Positions 8,456 to 17,169 of a stretch of 64,000 nt of DNA are shown in pieces (the first letter of the stretch is position 1; every line of letters begins with the position of its first letter). The notes below the pieces were generated by a model. That model was not told the DNA's origin, searched no databases, and saw only the letters and a list, made by a program, of their open reading frames with translations. The position numbers and the translations under genes are program-made. The stretch lies in assembly GCA_026129095.1 (NCBI GenBank), contig JAHCIT010000007.1, forward strand, positions 155,940 through 219,939, in the 5' to 3' direction. The DNA is from Deltaproteobacteria bacterium. GTDB lineage: Bacteria; JAGRBM01; JAHCIT01.

Positions 8456-9667
8456 TTGAGAGTCCTTTCCGGCATGCGCCCCACCGGACTGCTGCATATC
8501 GGCCACTGGGAAGGCGTGCTCAAGAACTGGGTCGAACTCCAGAAGTCCGGTGCGGAATGCTTCTTTTTCTCGGCCGACTGGCACATGCTCACGACCGAGT
8601 ATGAAAATATCCATGAAGTCACTCCCATCGTACGCGAGAACGTTGCCGACTGGATCGCCTGTGGCGTCGATCCGTCAAAGTCGGTCATTTTCGTTCAATC
8701 GCGGATCAAGGAAACTGCCGAGCTGTTTCTCCTCCTTTCCATGATTACCGGCGTCTCCATGCTGGAGAACAATCCGACCTACAAGGAGCAGCTTGCCGAA
8801 CTGAACAGGTCGCGGGTATCGCCACCGCTTCTCCAGAAGGCACTGAAAGAACTGAAAGGGCGTAAGGTGGATGGCACACAGTGCGAAGCACTGGAGACAG
8901 ATCTCAAAAAGCTGTCCGAGGGCGAGTTTGTCCGCGAACTGGATGTGACCCACCGGATTCTGGACCGGGCGAAGCCGCTGCTTTCAGAAGAAACCTGGCA
9001 GCGAATTTACGAGGCGTCGGTGCCCAAGGACATCAAGACCGCCGGCTTCCTCCTCTACCCCGTGCTCCAGACAGCCGACATCATTCTCTACAAGGCCAAC
9101 GAGGTCCCCGTCGGGCAGGACCAGCTTCCTCATGTAGAGATCAGCCGCGAGATCACCCGCAAGTTCAACGCGCTCTACCCTGGCAAGGGCGGCAAGCCGG
9201 TTTTCCCGGAGCCGGTGGCAAAACTGACTCCTGTTCCAAAGCTGCTCGGTCTCGACGGCCGGAAGATGTCCAAGAGCTATGGAAACGCCGTGATGCTGTC
9301 GGATTCAGCCGACGAGGTGACGGCCAAGCTCAAGCCCATGAAAACAGACGAAAAGCGCCAGCGGCTCACCGATCCCGGCGAACCTAACGACTGCAACGTC
9401 TACTCCTGGCACGAGCTCTATTCGTCAAGGGACGAGTGCGCCACCGTCGCCGCCAACTGCCGTGGAGCCAGGTGGGGCTGCATGGACTGCAAGATGCTGC
9501 TCGCGGGAAACCTGAACCGCACACTCGAACCTGTCCGCCAGAAGCGGAAGGCCCTTCTGGACAACCCCGCCGTCATCGAGAAGATCATCGCAGACGGCTC
9601 GGAGAAAGCCGCCGACGTCGCCCGCTCCACACTGAAGGAAGTCCGCGAGGTGATGAAGATCGGGTGA
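8456..9667 (+). CDS. trpS: Tryptophanyl-tRNA synthetase with probable [4Fe-4S] site
   Basis: Class I synthetase that charges tRNA-Trp. The HIGH motif (HIGH, 14-17, in RPTGLLHIGHWEG) and KMSKS (270-274) are intact. The start is a TTG at 8456 with AGGAG 10 bases upstream. At 403 residues it is longer than the usual 330-340, and the extra C-terminal part carries five cysteines. Four of them, Cys 313, 335, 342 and 345, are spaced C-x21-C-x6-C-x2-C. This is almost the C-x22-C-x6-C-x2-C pattern that binds a [4Fe-4S] cluster near the anticodon site in Thermotoga maritima TrpRS. Iron-sulphur binding here is therefore inferred from known biology, not proven. Confidence 0.97.
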   Translation: MRVLSGMRPTGLLHIGHWEGVLKNWVELQKSGAECFFFSADWHMLTTEYENIHEVTPIVRENVADWIACGVDPSKSVIFVQSRIKETAELFLLLSMITGVSMLENNPTYKEQLAELNRSRVSPPLLQKALKELKGRKVDGTQCEALETDLKKLSEGEFVRELDVTHRILDRAKPLLSEETWQRIYEASVPKDIKTAGFLLYPVLQTADIILYKANEVPVGQDQLPHVEISREITRKFNALYPGKGGKPVFPEPVAKLTPVPKLLGLDGRKMSKSYGNAVMLSDSADEVTAKLKPMKTDEKRQRLTDPGEPNDCNVYSWHELYSSRDECATVAANCRGARWGCMDCKMLLAGNLNRTLEPVRQKRKALLDNPAVIEKIIADGSEKAADVARSTLKEVREVMKIG

Positions 9668-9672
9668 GAGGG

Positions 9673-10986
9673 TTACAATGCCTCCACGGTTTTCACCTTG
9701 GGGAGCAGTGCGCCGATGGCTCCTCGGCAGTCGAGGATCAGCTTCAGGTTGCGGACGAGCAGCGGGTAGTTGAACTTCCGGTGAGCCGTCACCAGTACGG
9801 CGGCATCGAACCCCTTGAGGCGGGCCGGGGTGAGCGGCACGGACTTCAGGGTACGATCGCCCTCCGAAAACTCCGGAATATGCGGGTCGCTGTAACTGAC
9901 ATGCGCCCCTTCCAGTTCCAGCAGTTTCAGGATTTCGAGGCCGGGCGATTCACGGAGGTCATCCACGTCCGGCTTGTAGGCGAGGCCAAGTACAAGGATT
10001 TTCGCGCCATTTAGAGCCTTCCGTGACCGCCGTGACAGCATCCGTGCCGTCCGGTTCACCACGAAGCGCGGCATGTTGCCATTGATGTCGGTCGCTAGCT
10101 CGATGAAGCGGTTGTAGTGGCTGAACATCTTCGCCTTCCAGGCAAGATACACGGGATCGAGCGGAATGCAGTGGCCGCCGATGCCGGGCCCCGGATAAAA
10201 CGGCATGAAGCCGAAGGGCTTGGTTTTGGCCGCGTTCACCACGTTCCAGATATTGATATCCATCCGGTCGCACATGAGCATCAGCTCGTTCACAAGGCCG
10301 ATGTTCACCGCCCGGAAGGTATTTTCGAGCATCTTGACCATCTCGGCCTCGTCTGAGGACCCCACTGTCACCACCTGGTCCACGGCGCGCCGGTAAAGTG
10401 CCGCGGCGGCCAGCGTGCAGGCCGGCGTTGCGCCGCCCACAACCTTGGGCGTGTTGCGGATCTTCCAGACCTTGTTCCCCGGATCGACCCGCTCTGGAGA
10501 AAAGGCGACAAAAATGTCGCGCCCCACCTTGAAGCCAGCTGCCTCTACCGCCGGGACGATGATCTCCCGCGTGGTACCGGGATAGGTGGTGCTTTCCAGC
10601 ACGATCACCTGGCCCTTTGTCAGCAGCGGCACCAGCTTTTCAACAGCCCCCTGGATGTATGAAATATCGGGATCGCGGGATTTCCGGAGCGGCGTCGGCA
10701 CCGCGATGGAAATGCCATCACACCGGGCGAGATCCCGGTAGTCCGCCGACACCTCGAACCGCCCTGACTGGCGTGCCTCCCGGACTTCGCGGTCGGCGAC
10801 ATCCACTACCGTCGAACGTCCGGCGTTGATCCGCCTGACCTTGGCTGTATCCGTGTCAATACCGGTAACACGGCAGCCCCCGCGGACAAACTCCAGCGCA
10901 AGCGGCAAACCGACGTAGCCCAGGCCGATGACGCCCACCCGCGGGACGCCTTTCTCAAGCCGCCGGACCAGTTTCTTCCCCTGCAT
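9673..10986 (-). CDS. Nucleotide-sugar dehydrogenase (UDP-ManNAc/GlcNAc type)
   Basis: NAD-dependent four-electron oxidation of a UDP-sugar to a UDP-uronate, feeding surface polysaccharide synthesis in the cytoplasm. The Rossmann motif GVIGLGYVGLPLALEF is at residues 18-33, the ESTTYPGTT segment follows, and the catalytic Cys 273 is in GIGGHCIPLDP. The C-terminal UDP-binding domain with LGLAYKPDVDDLRESP is complete, giving the usual 437 residues. The GHCIPLDP form is typical of the UDP-N-acetyl-mannosamine/glucosamine dehydrogenase branch (WecC/VipA/TviB-like) rather than UDP-glucose dehydrogenase. No other polysaccharide genes are adjacent; it is convergent with trpS. Confidence 0.92.
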   Translation of the reverse strand: MQGKKLVRRLEKGVPRVGVIGLGYVGLPLALEFVRGGCRVTGIDTDTAKVRRINAGRSTVVDVADREVREARQSGRFEVSADYRDLARCDGISIAVPTPLRKSRDPDISYIQGAVEKLVPLLTKGQVIVLESTTYPGTTREIIVPAVEAAGFKVGRDIFVAFSPERVDPGNKVWKIRNTPKVVGGATPACTLAAAALYRRAVDQVVTVGSSDEAEMVKMLENTFRAVNIGLVNELMLMCDRMDINIWNVVNAAKTKPFGFMPFYPGPGIGGHCIPLDPVYLAWKAKMFSHYNRFIELATDINGNMPRFVVNRTARMLSRRSRKALNGAKILVLGLAYKPDVDDLRESPGLEILKLLELEGAHVSYSDPHIPEFSEGDRTLKSVPLTPARLKGFDAAVLVTAHRKFNYPLLVRNLKLILDCRGAIGALLPKVKTVEAL

Positions 10987-11030
10987 GGCTCCAGTGTAGC
11001 TGGACCGCGAAAGAAAGCGGAACGGCGGGA

Positions 11031-11060
11031 AAGGCAGGGCTTACCCGGCGGCCTGCCCTT
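11031..11060 (-). terminator. Probable terminator after the cyclophilin gene
   Basis: Stem around GGCAGG / CCTGCC with a 13-15 nt loop, 45 bases beyond the stop of the leftward cyclophilin gene. The stem is short and the loop long, so this is a moderate call. Confidence 0.4.
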
Positions 11061-11104
11061 CCCCTTCCAGTCACGTCAGGGACTTATCCGCTACGGGAGA
11101 TCCC

Positions 11105-11731
11105 CTACTTTTTCTCTTTTTTTGGCTCGATCACGCGGATCTTGTTGATAATGACGGGCTCAAGGGGCCGGTCGCCGGGGGCCGTTGGCTCGACCGAAAT
11201 CTTGTCGGTTGTAGCCTGGCTTGCCGGATCGGTACAATCACCGAAGATCGTATGGCGGTTGTTCAGCCACGGCGTCGCCTTCACCGTGATAAAGAACTGC
11301 GAGCCGTTGGTGCCGGGGCCGGAGTTCGCCATGGCAAGCAAACCCGGGCGGTCGAACGTAAGGTCCGGGCTGAACTCGTCCTCAAACCTGTAACCAGGCC
11401 CGCCAGTCCCGGTGCCGAGCGGATCGCCGCCCTGGATCATGAAGTCGCGGATCACGCGGTGGAAAAGCGTGCCCTCGTATAGGGATTTGCCTTTCACCGG
11501 CTTCTGGGTGCGTGGATCGGTCCATTCCTTCTTGCCGGTAGCGAGACCGATGAAGTTCTCGACCGTCTTGGGCGCCTGCTTGGGGAACAGATGACAGGTG
11601 ATCTTGCCCAGCCGGGTTTCAATCTCGACAGTGGGGCCGCCCGTGGGAAGCTTTTTCGATGTCTGGGCGAATGCCAGTTGGGGAACGATCACGGCAGCCG
11701 ACAAAGCAGCAGCAAGCAGTGTGTTTTTCAC
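11105..11731 (-). CDS. Exported cyclophilin-type peptidyl-prolyl isomerase
   Basis: Catalyses cis-trans isomerisation of prolyl bonds. The signal peptide is residues 1-22 (ends AFA), so the enzyme is periplasmic. The active-site segment [15 protein letters not shown] and the [16 protein letters not shown] block are intact, as is HTIFGDC. At 208 residues it is a single-domain enzyme with a short charged tail (EPKKEKK). The segment [10 protein letters not shown] fits the bacterial PpiA/Slr1251-type group. It has its own terminator, and the upstream FecR gene ends with another, so it is probably transcribed alone. Confidence 0.95.
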   Translation of the reverse strand: MKNTLLAAALSAAVIVPQLAFAQTSKKLPTGGPTVEIETRLGKITCHLFPKQAPKTVENFIGLATGKKEWTDPRTQKPVKGKSLYEGTLFHRVIRDFMIQGGDPLGTGTGGPGYRFEDEFSPDLTFDRPGLLAMANSGPGTNGSQFFITVKATPWLNNRHTIFGDCTDPASQATTDKISVEPTAPGDRPLEPVIINKIRVIEPKKEKK

Positions 11732-11822
11732 CTTGAGTTACCTCTTTTCCTGAAAACGGGTTGTGCAGATTTTATAGGGCGAACCCTCGGGAGGAGGCAA
11801 CGGCCCGTCACCTTAAAAAGTA

Positions 11823-11853
11823 TTCAGGCCCGGCAATAACCGCCGGGCCTGAA
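11823..11853 (-). terminator. Strong intrinsic terminator after the FecR gene
   Basis: Twelve-base perfect stem TTCAGGCCCGGC / GCCGGGCCTGAA with a 7-nt loop. On the minus strand it is followed by TACTTTTTAAGG, a real T-run. Confidence 0.9.
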
Positions 11854-11878
11854 GCCTTGATCCACTGTCCAGCGGCAA

Positions 11879-12685
11879 TCAGGGACGGAACGGCACGTCG
11901 ATACGCACACGGGCCCGCCCGCGGCCACCGCCGGCAGGTTCCAGATCAATGCGCGGCTGGTCGCGGCTAAATACAACCATCAGGTTGAGGGCCCCGAACT
12001 CGCCGCCTTCGGCATCGCCACCGCCATCCGTGTCATCGGCACCCGGCAGATCGTCGCCGTCATCGCCACCGTTATTGGCCATCGTGGTGCTGTTGATGAG
12101 CGCCGCCAGTTCTTCGAGCGACGGCTCACGCGGCTCTGTCGGGGCGCCACCCTGCATGAACGAAATCTGTCCGCTCTGGAGTGTCACCTCACTGCCCGGA
12201 GGGCCGTAGGTACAAGGGCCTTCAACACAGGCCATGAACTCCGGGGTTCCAGTACCGACCACCTGGATCGAGCCACGCACACCTGCGACGGCCGTAGGGG
12301 TCTTGATCTTGAACGTGCTCTGGTAGTTGGCGGTGTACCGGGCCACGGCAGCGCGCACACGGCCCTGCATCAGCTCCATAAAGCTCTCGCGGCGGGCCGG
12401 AGCACGGGTAAATGTCTGCGTCCGGACGACCAGCTTGGAGTTGGGGGAGAGCGTAATCACGCTGTCATCGCTCAGCATGACCTTCACCCGGCCATCTGCG
12501 CCGGTCTGCAGGGTGTCTCCCTCCATCACCGGCTCATAGACACGCAGAGAGACCGGTTCGCCGCTTGCACGGGTAATCGTCACCTGGCCCGTGATTTGCG
12601 TCACCTTGCCAGCCTGATTTGCACTAGCGGAGGAAACCCACCCGGCCAGAATTACCATCGCAAGTCCACTGATCCATTTCTTCAT
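11879..12685 (-). CDS. FecR-domain exported protein
   Basis: FecR-like beta-rich domain protein. The start at 12685 gives a clean signal peptide (MKKWISGLAM...ending ASA); an upstream ATG adds seven residues only. The FecR core runs from about residue 25 to 150, with GDTLQTGADGRVKVMLSDDS and the TPTAVAGVRGS segment that is characteristic of the family. After about residue 165 the protein becomes acidic and low complexity (GGDDGDDLPGADD), ending in a beta-like tail. Classic FecR is a membrane-spanning anti-sigma regulator paired with FecI; here there is a cleavable signal and no sigma factor nearby, so the role is probably different. It lies downstream of the TPR/barrel gene and may share its transcript. 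Confidence 0.85.
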   Translation of the reverse strand: MKKWISGLAMVILAGWVSSASANQAGKVTQITGQVTITRASGEPVSLRVYEPVMEGDTLQTGADGRVKVMLSDDSVITLSPNSKLVVRTQTFTRAPARRESFMELMQGRVRAAVARYTANYQSTFKIKTPTAVAGVRGSIQVVGTGTPEFMACVEGPCTYGPPGSEVTLQSGQISFMQGGAPTEPREPSLEELAALINSTTMANNGGDDGDDLPGADDTDGGGDAEGGEFGALNLMVVFSRDQPRIDLEPAGGGRGRARVRIDVPFRP

Positions 12686-12782
12686 CGCTGTTACTCCCTG
12701 AAACATCCGGCCTCTAAAACCTCACCCAAAACAAACCGGAATACCCCTGATTTCAACTAGTTACCGCAAATCCACCTTGGGG

Positions 12783-14609
12783 TTACTCCCAGCGGACCCG
12801 GGCTCCGGCCCCAATCATCTGACGGTCATACTCAAACGACGCCAGCGACGAGGTACGCAATTCTAGCGCATAGTTCATATAGAATTCCGTAATTTCGCTC
12901 ACTTTAAATGCGATTTCCGGAGTCCAGGTAAACGAGAAATCCTTACGCTCGGAATCGACCGGACAAGGGCTGGTATTCGGCGGTCCACCTGCCAGTCCGC
13001 AGTAGGCCGCGTCCGAAGCACCGTGGACCGAATAGCTGAGGCGGGTGCCGTTGCGAAGCGCAATTTTCTTGGTGGGCAGGTACTGCGCGTTCGTGTTCCA
13101 GCGAAGTCCCAGATACGAATACTGCGACGACTTGGCATTCCGGTTGGCAAGCCCAAGGTCGGTCCCGGCCATCCAGGTCTTGGTTGCATAGGTGCCACCT
13201 GCACTCAGTCCCAGATTCATCGATTCGCGGTTATTGGGCGCAGCGCCATTATTGAGGAACGGAGCGATCTGCTCCGACGGGTAACGCTCCCATCCCATGG
13301 TGCCGCGCAGGTCGAATGTCCACTCCTGCATCCGCTTGTAGCCTGCCAGAACGAAATTGTGGCTGTGGCTGAAGGTACCGTACCGGATACCCCATTTGCG
13401 GGGTGTCGGGTCGTCGCCTGCGCTACCGATGACACCATCGCCATCGGTATCAGCCAGAGCGGTCTTGATGCCCATGTAACGGCCAAGACGGAACCACGTG
13501 TAGTCGTAGGCCAGTGTAACGCCCACTTCCTCATCCTTCGCGCCGGTCTCGAACGTTCCGTAAATAAGCGCGTTCGTAACACCCTGGTTATAGTCGGTGT
13601 TGTTCAAGTACGAGTTTTCGGCGTTGCTGAGCGACCCTGACAGCCGGAACTGGTCGCTGATCTTCGTTGTGATGTCCAGCCCCAGCGACAGTTCCAGCCG
13701 GTTATCGCCCTTCTTCTTCAGGAAGGTCGGGAGGAGTTCTCCATCCGGCGTAAGGCCGACGTTGGAATCGAACGACCATCCGACCGCCAGCGACGGGACC
13801 AGTTTGAAATCCTCATCGCCTTCGGCCTCGCCGCCGTCTATCCGGGCGATATATTTCTTCGCTTCCTTTCCGTGCGTGGAATCAGGAGCGCGGTCAACAA
13901 GGGCCTGGAAGCCGGTCCGCGCCTGGTCTTTTTCTTCCATCCGGTAGAACGAAAGGGCGCGGAAGTATTCAGAAGCGTTGCGATTGGTCCCGAGAGCTGC
14001 CGACTGCTCGAACCACTGGGTCGCATCCTTGTATTCGCCCTTCTGGAACTGGCAGATACCGATACCATACCGGGCCACGCCATCCGTCGGATCAGCATCA
14101 GCCCCCTTGCGGAATGCCGGCACCGCAAGGTCGCACTGTTCCTGCTTCAGGTAGGCGCTGCCCAGCGGCGTATAGTGGGCCTTGTAGTCCGGGTGTGATT
14201 CGGTAATTCCCGAGAGAACCTTTGCCGCATCGCGCGGCTTGTTCAGCGCATTCAGCGCCACGCCCTTCAGGCGGAGAAGTCCGGGCTCATCGGGTTTCAG
14301 CGCCAGTGCTTCCTCGACCAGCCGGAGAGCTTCCTTTGGATTGCCCTGGTCCAGTTCGATGATTGCCTTCTCGATAACAATCTCAGACTTGGTACCTTCA
14401 GCACCGCTGTAACTTGGGGCTTCTTCCGCTGGAGTGGCGTCAGCGGCATGTGCCTCCGCCTGTGCAGCTTCAGTGCTTTCAGCAGGTGCCTCTTCGGCGG
14501 CGGCCGGGGCATCCTGGGCCCCAGCCTGCCGAACCAAACCGGAAACGGGCAGAAGCCCTAACGCAATCGCAATCGCTCCCCGGCGAAAGTACAAGGAAAA
14601 CTGGTTCAT
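12783..14609 (-). CDS. TPR protein with C-terminal probable outer-membrane barrel
   Basis: A 608-residue exported protein. The start at 14609 has GGGGAG upstream and gives a signal peptide; an in-frame ATG 45 bases earlier is less likely. Residues about 30-75 are Ala/Glu-rich and disordered. Residues about 80-260 hold five or so TPR repeats (for example ALRLVEEALALKPDEPGLLRLKG). From about 275 to the end, alternating polar/aromatic strands (SLAVGWSFDSNVGL, VGVTLAYDYTWFRLG, FYMNYALELRTSS) and a C-terminus ending in VRWE suggest a beta barrel. A DTDGDGVIGSAGDD segment in one loop is EF-hand-like and may bind calcium. The architecture resembles outer-membrane assembly or export partners; its function is not known. 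It precedes the FecR gene. Confidence 0.78.
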   Translation of the reverse strand: MNQFSLYFRRGAIAIALGLLPVSGLVRQAGAQDAPAAAEEAPAESTEAAQAEAHAADATPAEEAPSYSGAEGTKSEIVIEKAIIELDQGNPKEALRLVEEALALKPDEPGLLRLKGVALNALNKPRDAAKVLSGITESHPDYKAHYTPLGSAYLKQEQCDLAVPAFRKGADADPTDGVARYGIGICQFQKGEYKDATQWFEQSAALGTNRNASEYFRALSFYRMEEKDQARTGFQALVDRAPDSTHGKEAKKYIARIDGGEAEGDEDFKLVPSLAVGWSFDSNVGLTPDGELLPTFLKKKGDNRLELSLGLDITTKISDQFRLSGSLSNAENSYLNNTDYNQGVTNALIYGTFETGAKDEEVGVTLAYDYTWFRLGRYMGIKTALADTDGDGVIGSAGDDPTPRKWGIRYGTFSHSHNFVLAGYKRMQEWTFDLRGTMGWERYPSEQIAPFLNNGAAPNNRESMNLGLSAGGTYATKTWMAGTDLGLANRNAKSSQYSYLGLRWNTNAQYLPTKKIALRNGTRLSYSVHGASDAAYCGLAGGPPNTSPCPVDSERKDFSFTWTPEIAFKVSEITEFYMNYALELRTSSLASFEYDRQMIGAGARVRWE

Positions 14610-14800
14610 GCTATCCGCTCCCCGCGGCCCCTCCATGGACAGGCTGCCGGCCACCCGGCGGTTCGCCCATCCTCAAGAATCTAGATGTCCCTTGACACCC
14701 GTTCGTGGGGTCTAGGTTATTCATTCCTTCTTTCCTAGGTCAATGCCGCACTACAAGGAAGTGATCCATAGCACCGAACGTCGAAAACTGCGAAAACGGC

Positions 14801-15502
14801 TCATATTTCGACCTTTATTTGCGTGCCGGGCCTGATCCCCGCGAGCGACACCTCCGCCCGGATGGCATAGACCTCCACCCCACGGCTGACAGCCTTCTTG
14901 AGACCTCTCGCATAAGCGGTGTCGATTTCATGTGCAGCCCTGACAAAGTCCGCATCCCCGCGATTCACCCAGTAGAGCATCGCCGCCCTTGTCCCCCTTG
15001 AGATAACTGCTGCCAGTTCCTCCAGATGCTTGAGCCCCCGCTCGGTAACAGCATCCGGAAACGCCGCCGATCCGTCACCGCCCGGCATGGTGACGTTTTT
15101 CACCTCAACATAAACGGTCCCCTTTTTGGGGTCTTCCAGCAGCAGATCCACTCGCGAGTTCTTTCCATACTTGACCTCCCGGCGAATCGTTGTGAAACCA
15201 GCGAGTTCCCTGATAACCCCGCCCGTGATCGCCTCCTCGGCAAGCCGGTTGGGACGCATCGTATTGGCACCGATCCAGAATTTTCCCGACTTCACCAGTT
15301 CGAGGGTGTATTTGAGCTTTCGTTCCGGATCCGCGTTGAACGTCAGGGCCACCGGCCAGCCCGGTTCGGCACACCCCTTCATCGAGCCGGAGTTCGGCAC
15401 ATGAGCCACTACTTTCTCGCCTGTTTCCAGCTCCACATCAGCCAGAAACCGTTTGTACCGCTTGATCAGTGTCCCCTTGATGAGGGGAGGATCGAACTTC
15501 AC
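14801..15502 (-). CDS. sfsA: SfsA-family DNA-binding/nuclease protein
   Basis: Member of the SfsA family (sugar fermentation stimulation protein), with an N-terminal OB fold and a C-terminal restriction-endonuclease-like domain. Diagnostic pieces are LIKRYKRFLADVELETGE, VAHVPNSGSMKGC, NTMRPNRLAEEAI, and the nuclease-like SRVDLLLEDPKKGTVYVEVKNVT with the D-x(n)-E-x-K arrangement. At 233 residues it is the full length. It is transcribed towards the TPR gene, 190 bases away, and lies just after queG in the same direction with 39 bases between. Biological role of the family is poorly established. Confidence 0.93.
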   Translation of the reverse strand: MKFDPPLIKGTLIKRYKRFLADVELETGEKVVAHVPNSGSMKGCAEPGWPVALTFNADPERKLKYTLELVKSGKFWIGANTMRPNRLAEEAITGGVIRELAGFTTIRREVKYGKNSRVDLLLEDPKKGTVYVEVKNVTMPGGDGSAAFPDAVTERGLKHLEELAAVISRGTRAAMLYWVNRGDADFVRAAHEIDTAYARGLKKAVSRGVEVYAIRAEVSLAGIRPGTQIKVEI

Positions 15503-15541
15503 AGATCTTACCTTTCTATGCGGCAGGATTTGGGAATGACT

Positions 15542-16645
15542 TTAGCGCCTGCTCAGCAACGCCTCCGCCTCATCCCGTACGCCGGCATCGGGGTCGCTGC
15601 GGAGCTTCTCGACTGTACTCATATCGCCCATCTGGCCGAGTGCCCAGACGGCCTGCCCCCGAATGAGCGGATCGGCATCGCCTGCCAGCATGCGGATCAG
15701 CGGCGCGAGGCCCTCCACTTTCTGGTTGCCCGCGACGACAAGTGCGTTCCGGCGCAATCCAGCCGGACCGGGGCGCGCAAGCGGTGTCGCATGGAAACGG
15801 GCCCGGAGTTCATCGTCACTGGCTGATAGAACCGATTCCAGGCTGATCACCGCATTCCGGTCATCCGGCGAAAAGGCGGGATCGGCCGAGCACGCTGTAT
15901 TGCGGTTATGCGGACAGACTTCCTGGCAAACGTCACAACCGAATATCCACGACCCGATGCCGGCCCTGAGGTCACGGGGCAAAGCTACACGGCTTTCGAT
16001 CGTCAGATAGGAAATACACCGGCGGGCATCGACCTCGCGCCGCTTGAAACTGATCGCCTGGGTGGGGCAGGCATCTATGCACAAGCGGCAGGAGCCGCAG
16101 GCATCTGTGCCCGGGATATCCGGTTCCAGCTCGCGGTCAACGATCATCCCTCCGAGCAGCAGCCAGCTTCCCATGTCCGGGTTGATGAGCAGCGTATGCC
16201 GGCCAGCCCATCCAAGCCCCGCCTCGGCAGCGTATTGCCGCTCCAGAAGCGGCCCGGAGTCGACGCACCGGTAGGTTTCCATACCCAGTTCATTGAGGGC
16301 GAACCGCTGGAGTTTCTTCAGCCGCTTGCCGACGATATTGTGGTAGTCGCGTCCCCAGGCGTAGCGTGCCACCTGGCCCATGCCCAACTGTGGAGATAGT
16401 GGCTCGCCGCGGGCATAGTTCACGGCAGCCATGAACACACTTCTGGCACCAGAAAGAAGACGTGCCGGGTCCAGACGGTCGGCTGCCCGTTGGGCCAGAT
16501 AGTCCATCGAACCGTGCAGGCCACGCTCAATCCAGGATGTGAAGGCTTCGGCACCCGGCACCGGTAAGACCGATGCACTACCCGTAATGGCGAAACCCAG
16601 GTCTGCCGCCCGCTCTTTCAGCAGCCTGCCCGGGTCTGGCTTCAC
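15542..16645 (-). CDS. queG: Epoxyqueuosine reductase QueG
   Basis: Cobalamin- and iron-sulphur-dependent enzyme that reduces epoxyqueuosine to queuosine in tRNA, the last step of the pathway. Recognised by the N-terminal domain (YARGEPLSPQ, YAWGRDYHNIVGKRL, CVDSGPLLERQYAAEAGLGW) and two ferredoxin-type clusters, CGSCRLCIDACPTQAI and CDVCQEVCPHNR. The C-terminus (about 310-367) contains HEAT-type repeats as in the long form of the enzyme. Length 367 residues is normal. Other queuosine genes are not in the window. It lies downstream of a ferredoxin gene after a terminator. Confidence 0.95.
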   Translation of the reverse strand: MKPDPGRLLKERAADLGFAITGSASVLPVPGAEAFTSWIERGLHGSMDYLAQRAADRLDPARLLSGARSVFMAAVNYARGEPLSPQLGMGQVARYAWGRDYHNIVGKRLKKLQRFALNELGMETYRCVDSGPLLERQYAAEAGLGWAGRHTLLINPDMGSWLLLGGMIVDRELEPDIPGTDACGSCRLCIDACPTQAISFKRREVDARRCISYLTIESRVALPRDLRAGIGSWIFGCDVCQEVCPHNRNTACSADPAFSPDDRNAVISLESVLSASDDELRARFHATPLARPGPAGLRRNALVVAGNQKVEGLAPLIRMLAGDADPLIRGQAVWALGQMGDMSTVEKLRSDPDAGVRDEAEALLSRR

Positions 16646-16680
16646 GGAATGTTCCGTCCGCCACGTCCAGACAGACGAAA

Positions 16681-16706
16681 AGCCCGCCCCCGGCGGGGAG
16701 CGGGCT
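16681..16706 (-). terminator. Terminator after the ferredoxin gene
   Basis: AGCCCGC / GCGGGCT stem enclosing a GC-rich inner part (CCCCGGCGGGGA), 52 bases after the ferredoxin stop. On the minus strand it runs into TTTTCG. Confidence 0.8.
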
Positions 16707-16758
16707 CAACTGGCCAAGTGGCAGTAGCGAAATGCACAAAGCCCTGCCGGGCTGACAA

Positions 16759-16995
16759 CTACTTGTCGCCGTCGCAGCCGATTGCCTCGACCGGACAGCC
16801 TTCGAGGGCTTCCATACAGATGGCAATCTCGTCCTCGTTCGTCGGCTGCTTCATCACAAAGCTGTAACCGCCGCCTTCAGGCGACGAGAAAAAATCAGGG
16901 GCCGTCTGGTTGCAGGCGTTGCAGTCAATGCATTCCTTATCCACATAAAACTGGCCGGAGACGTTATCTTCGTACTTGTTACCTTTGTCTGCCAT
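16759..16995 (-). CDS. Small [4Fe-4S] ferredoxin
   Basis: A 78-residue acidic ferredoxin, soluble and cytoplasmic. The start at 16995 is chosen because AGGAG lies 11 bases upstream; the open frame continues 36 codons further upstream but those residues are unlike any ferredoxin. Cluster ligands are CIDCNAC near residues 22-28 and CP near 67-68, with an extra Cys in AICMEAL; this is the single-cluster C-x2-C-x2-C...CP pattern. It could donate electrons to QueG, its downstream neighbour, which needs reductant (inference), although a terminator separates the two. Confidence 0.92.
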   Translation of the reverse strand: MADKGNKYEDNVSGQFYVDKECIDCNACNQTAPDFFSSPEGGGYSFVMKQPTNEDEIAICMEALEGCPVEAIGCDGDK

Positions 16996-17169
16996 CTGGT
17001 GATTGCTCCTGTGCTCCCGGCCCACTTGCGGTTGGCCGTCCTGATTTCGGGACGGGCCGCCGGATGCGGGCGCAATATGCACTCCCGAACCAAACCAAAT
17101 CAAGGGGGAATTGAGATACCCCTTTACAAGGCAAGCAGGCCGGAGAAAGGCCGTTCACCAGCAAACCGG

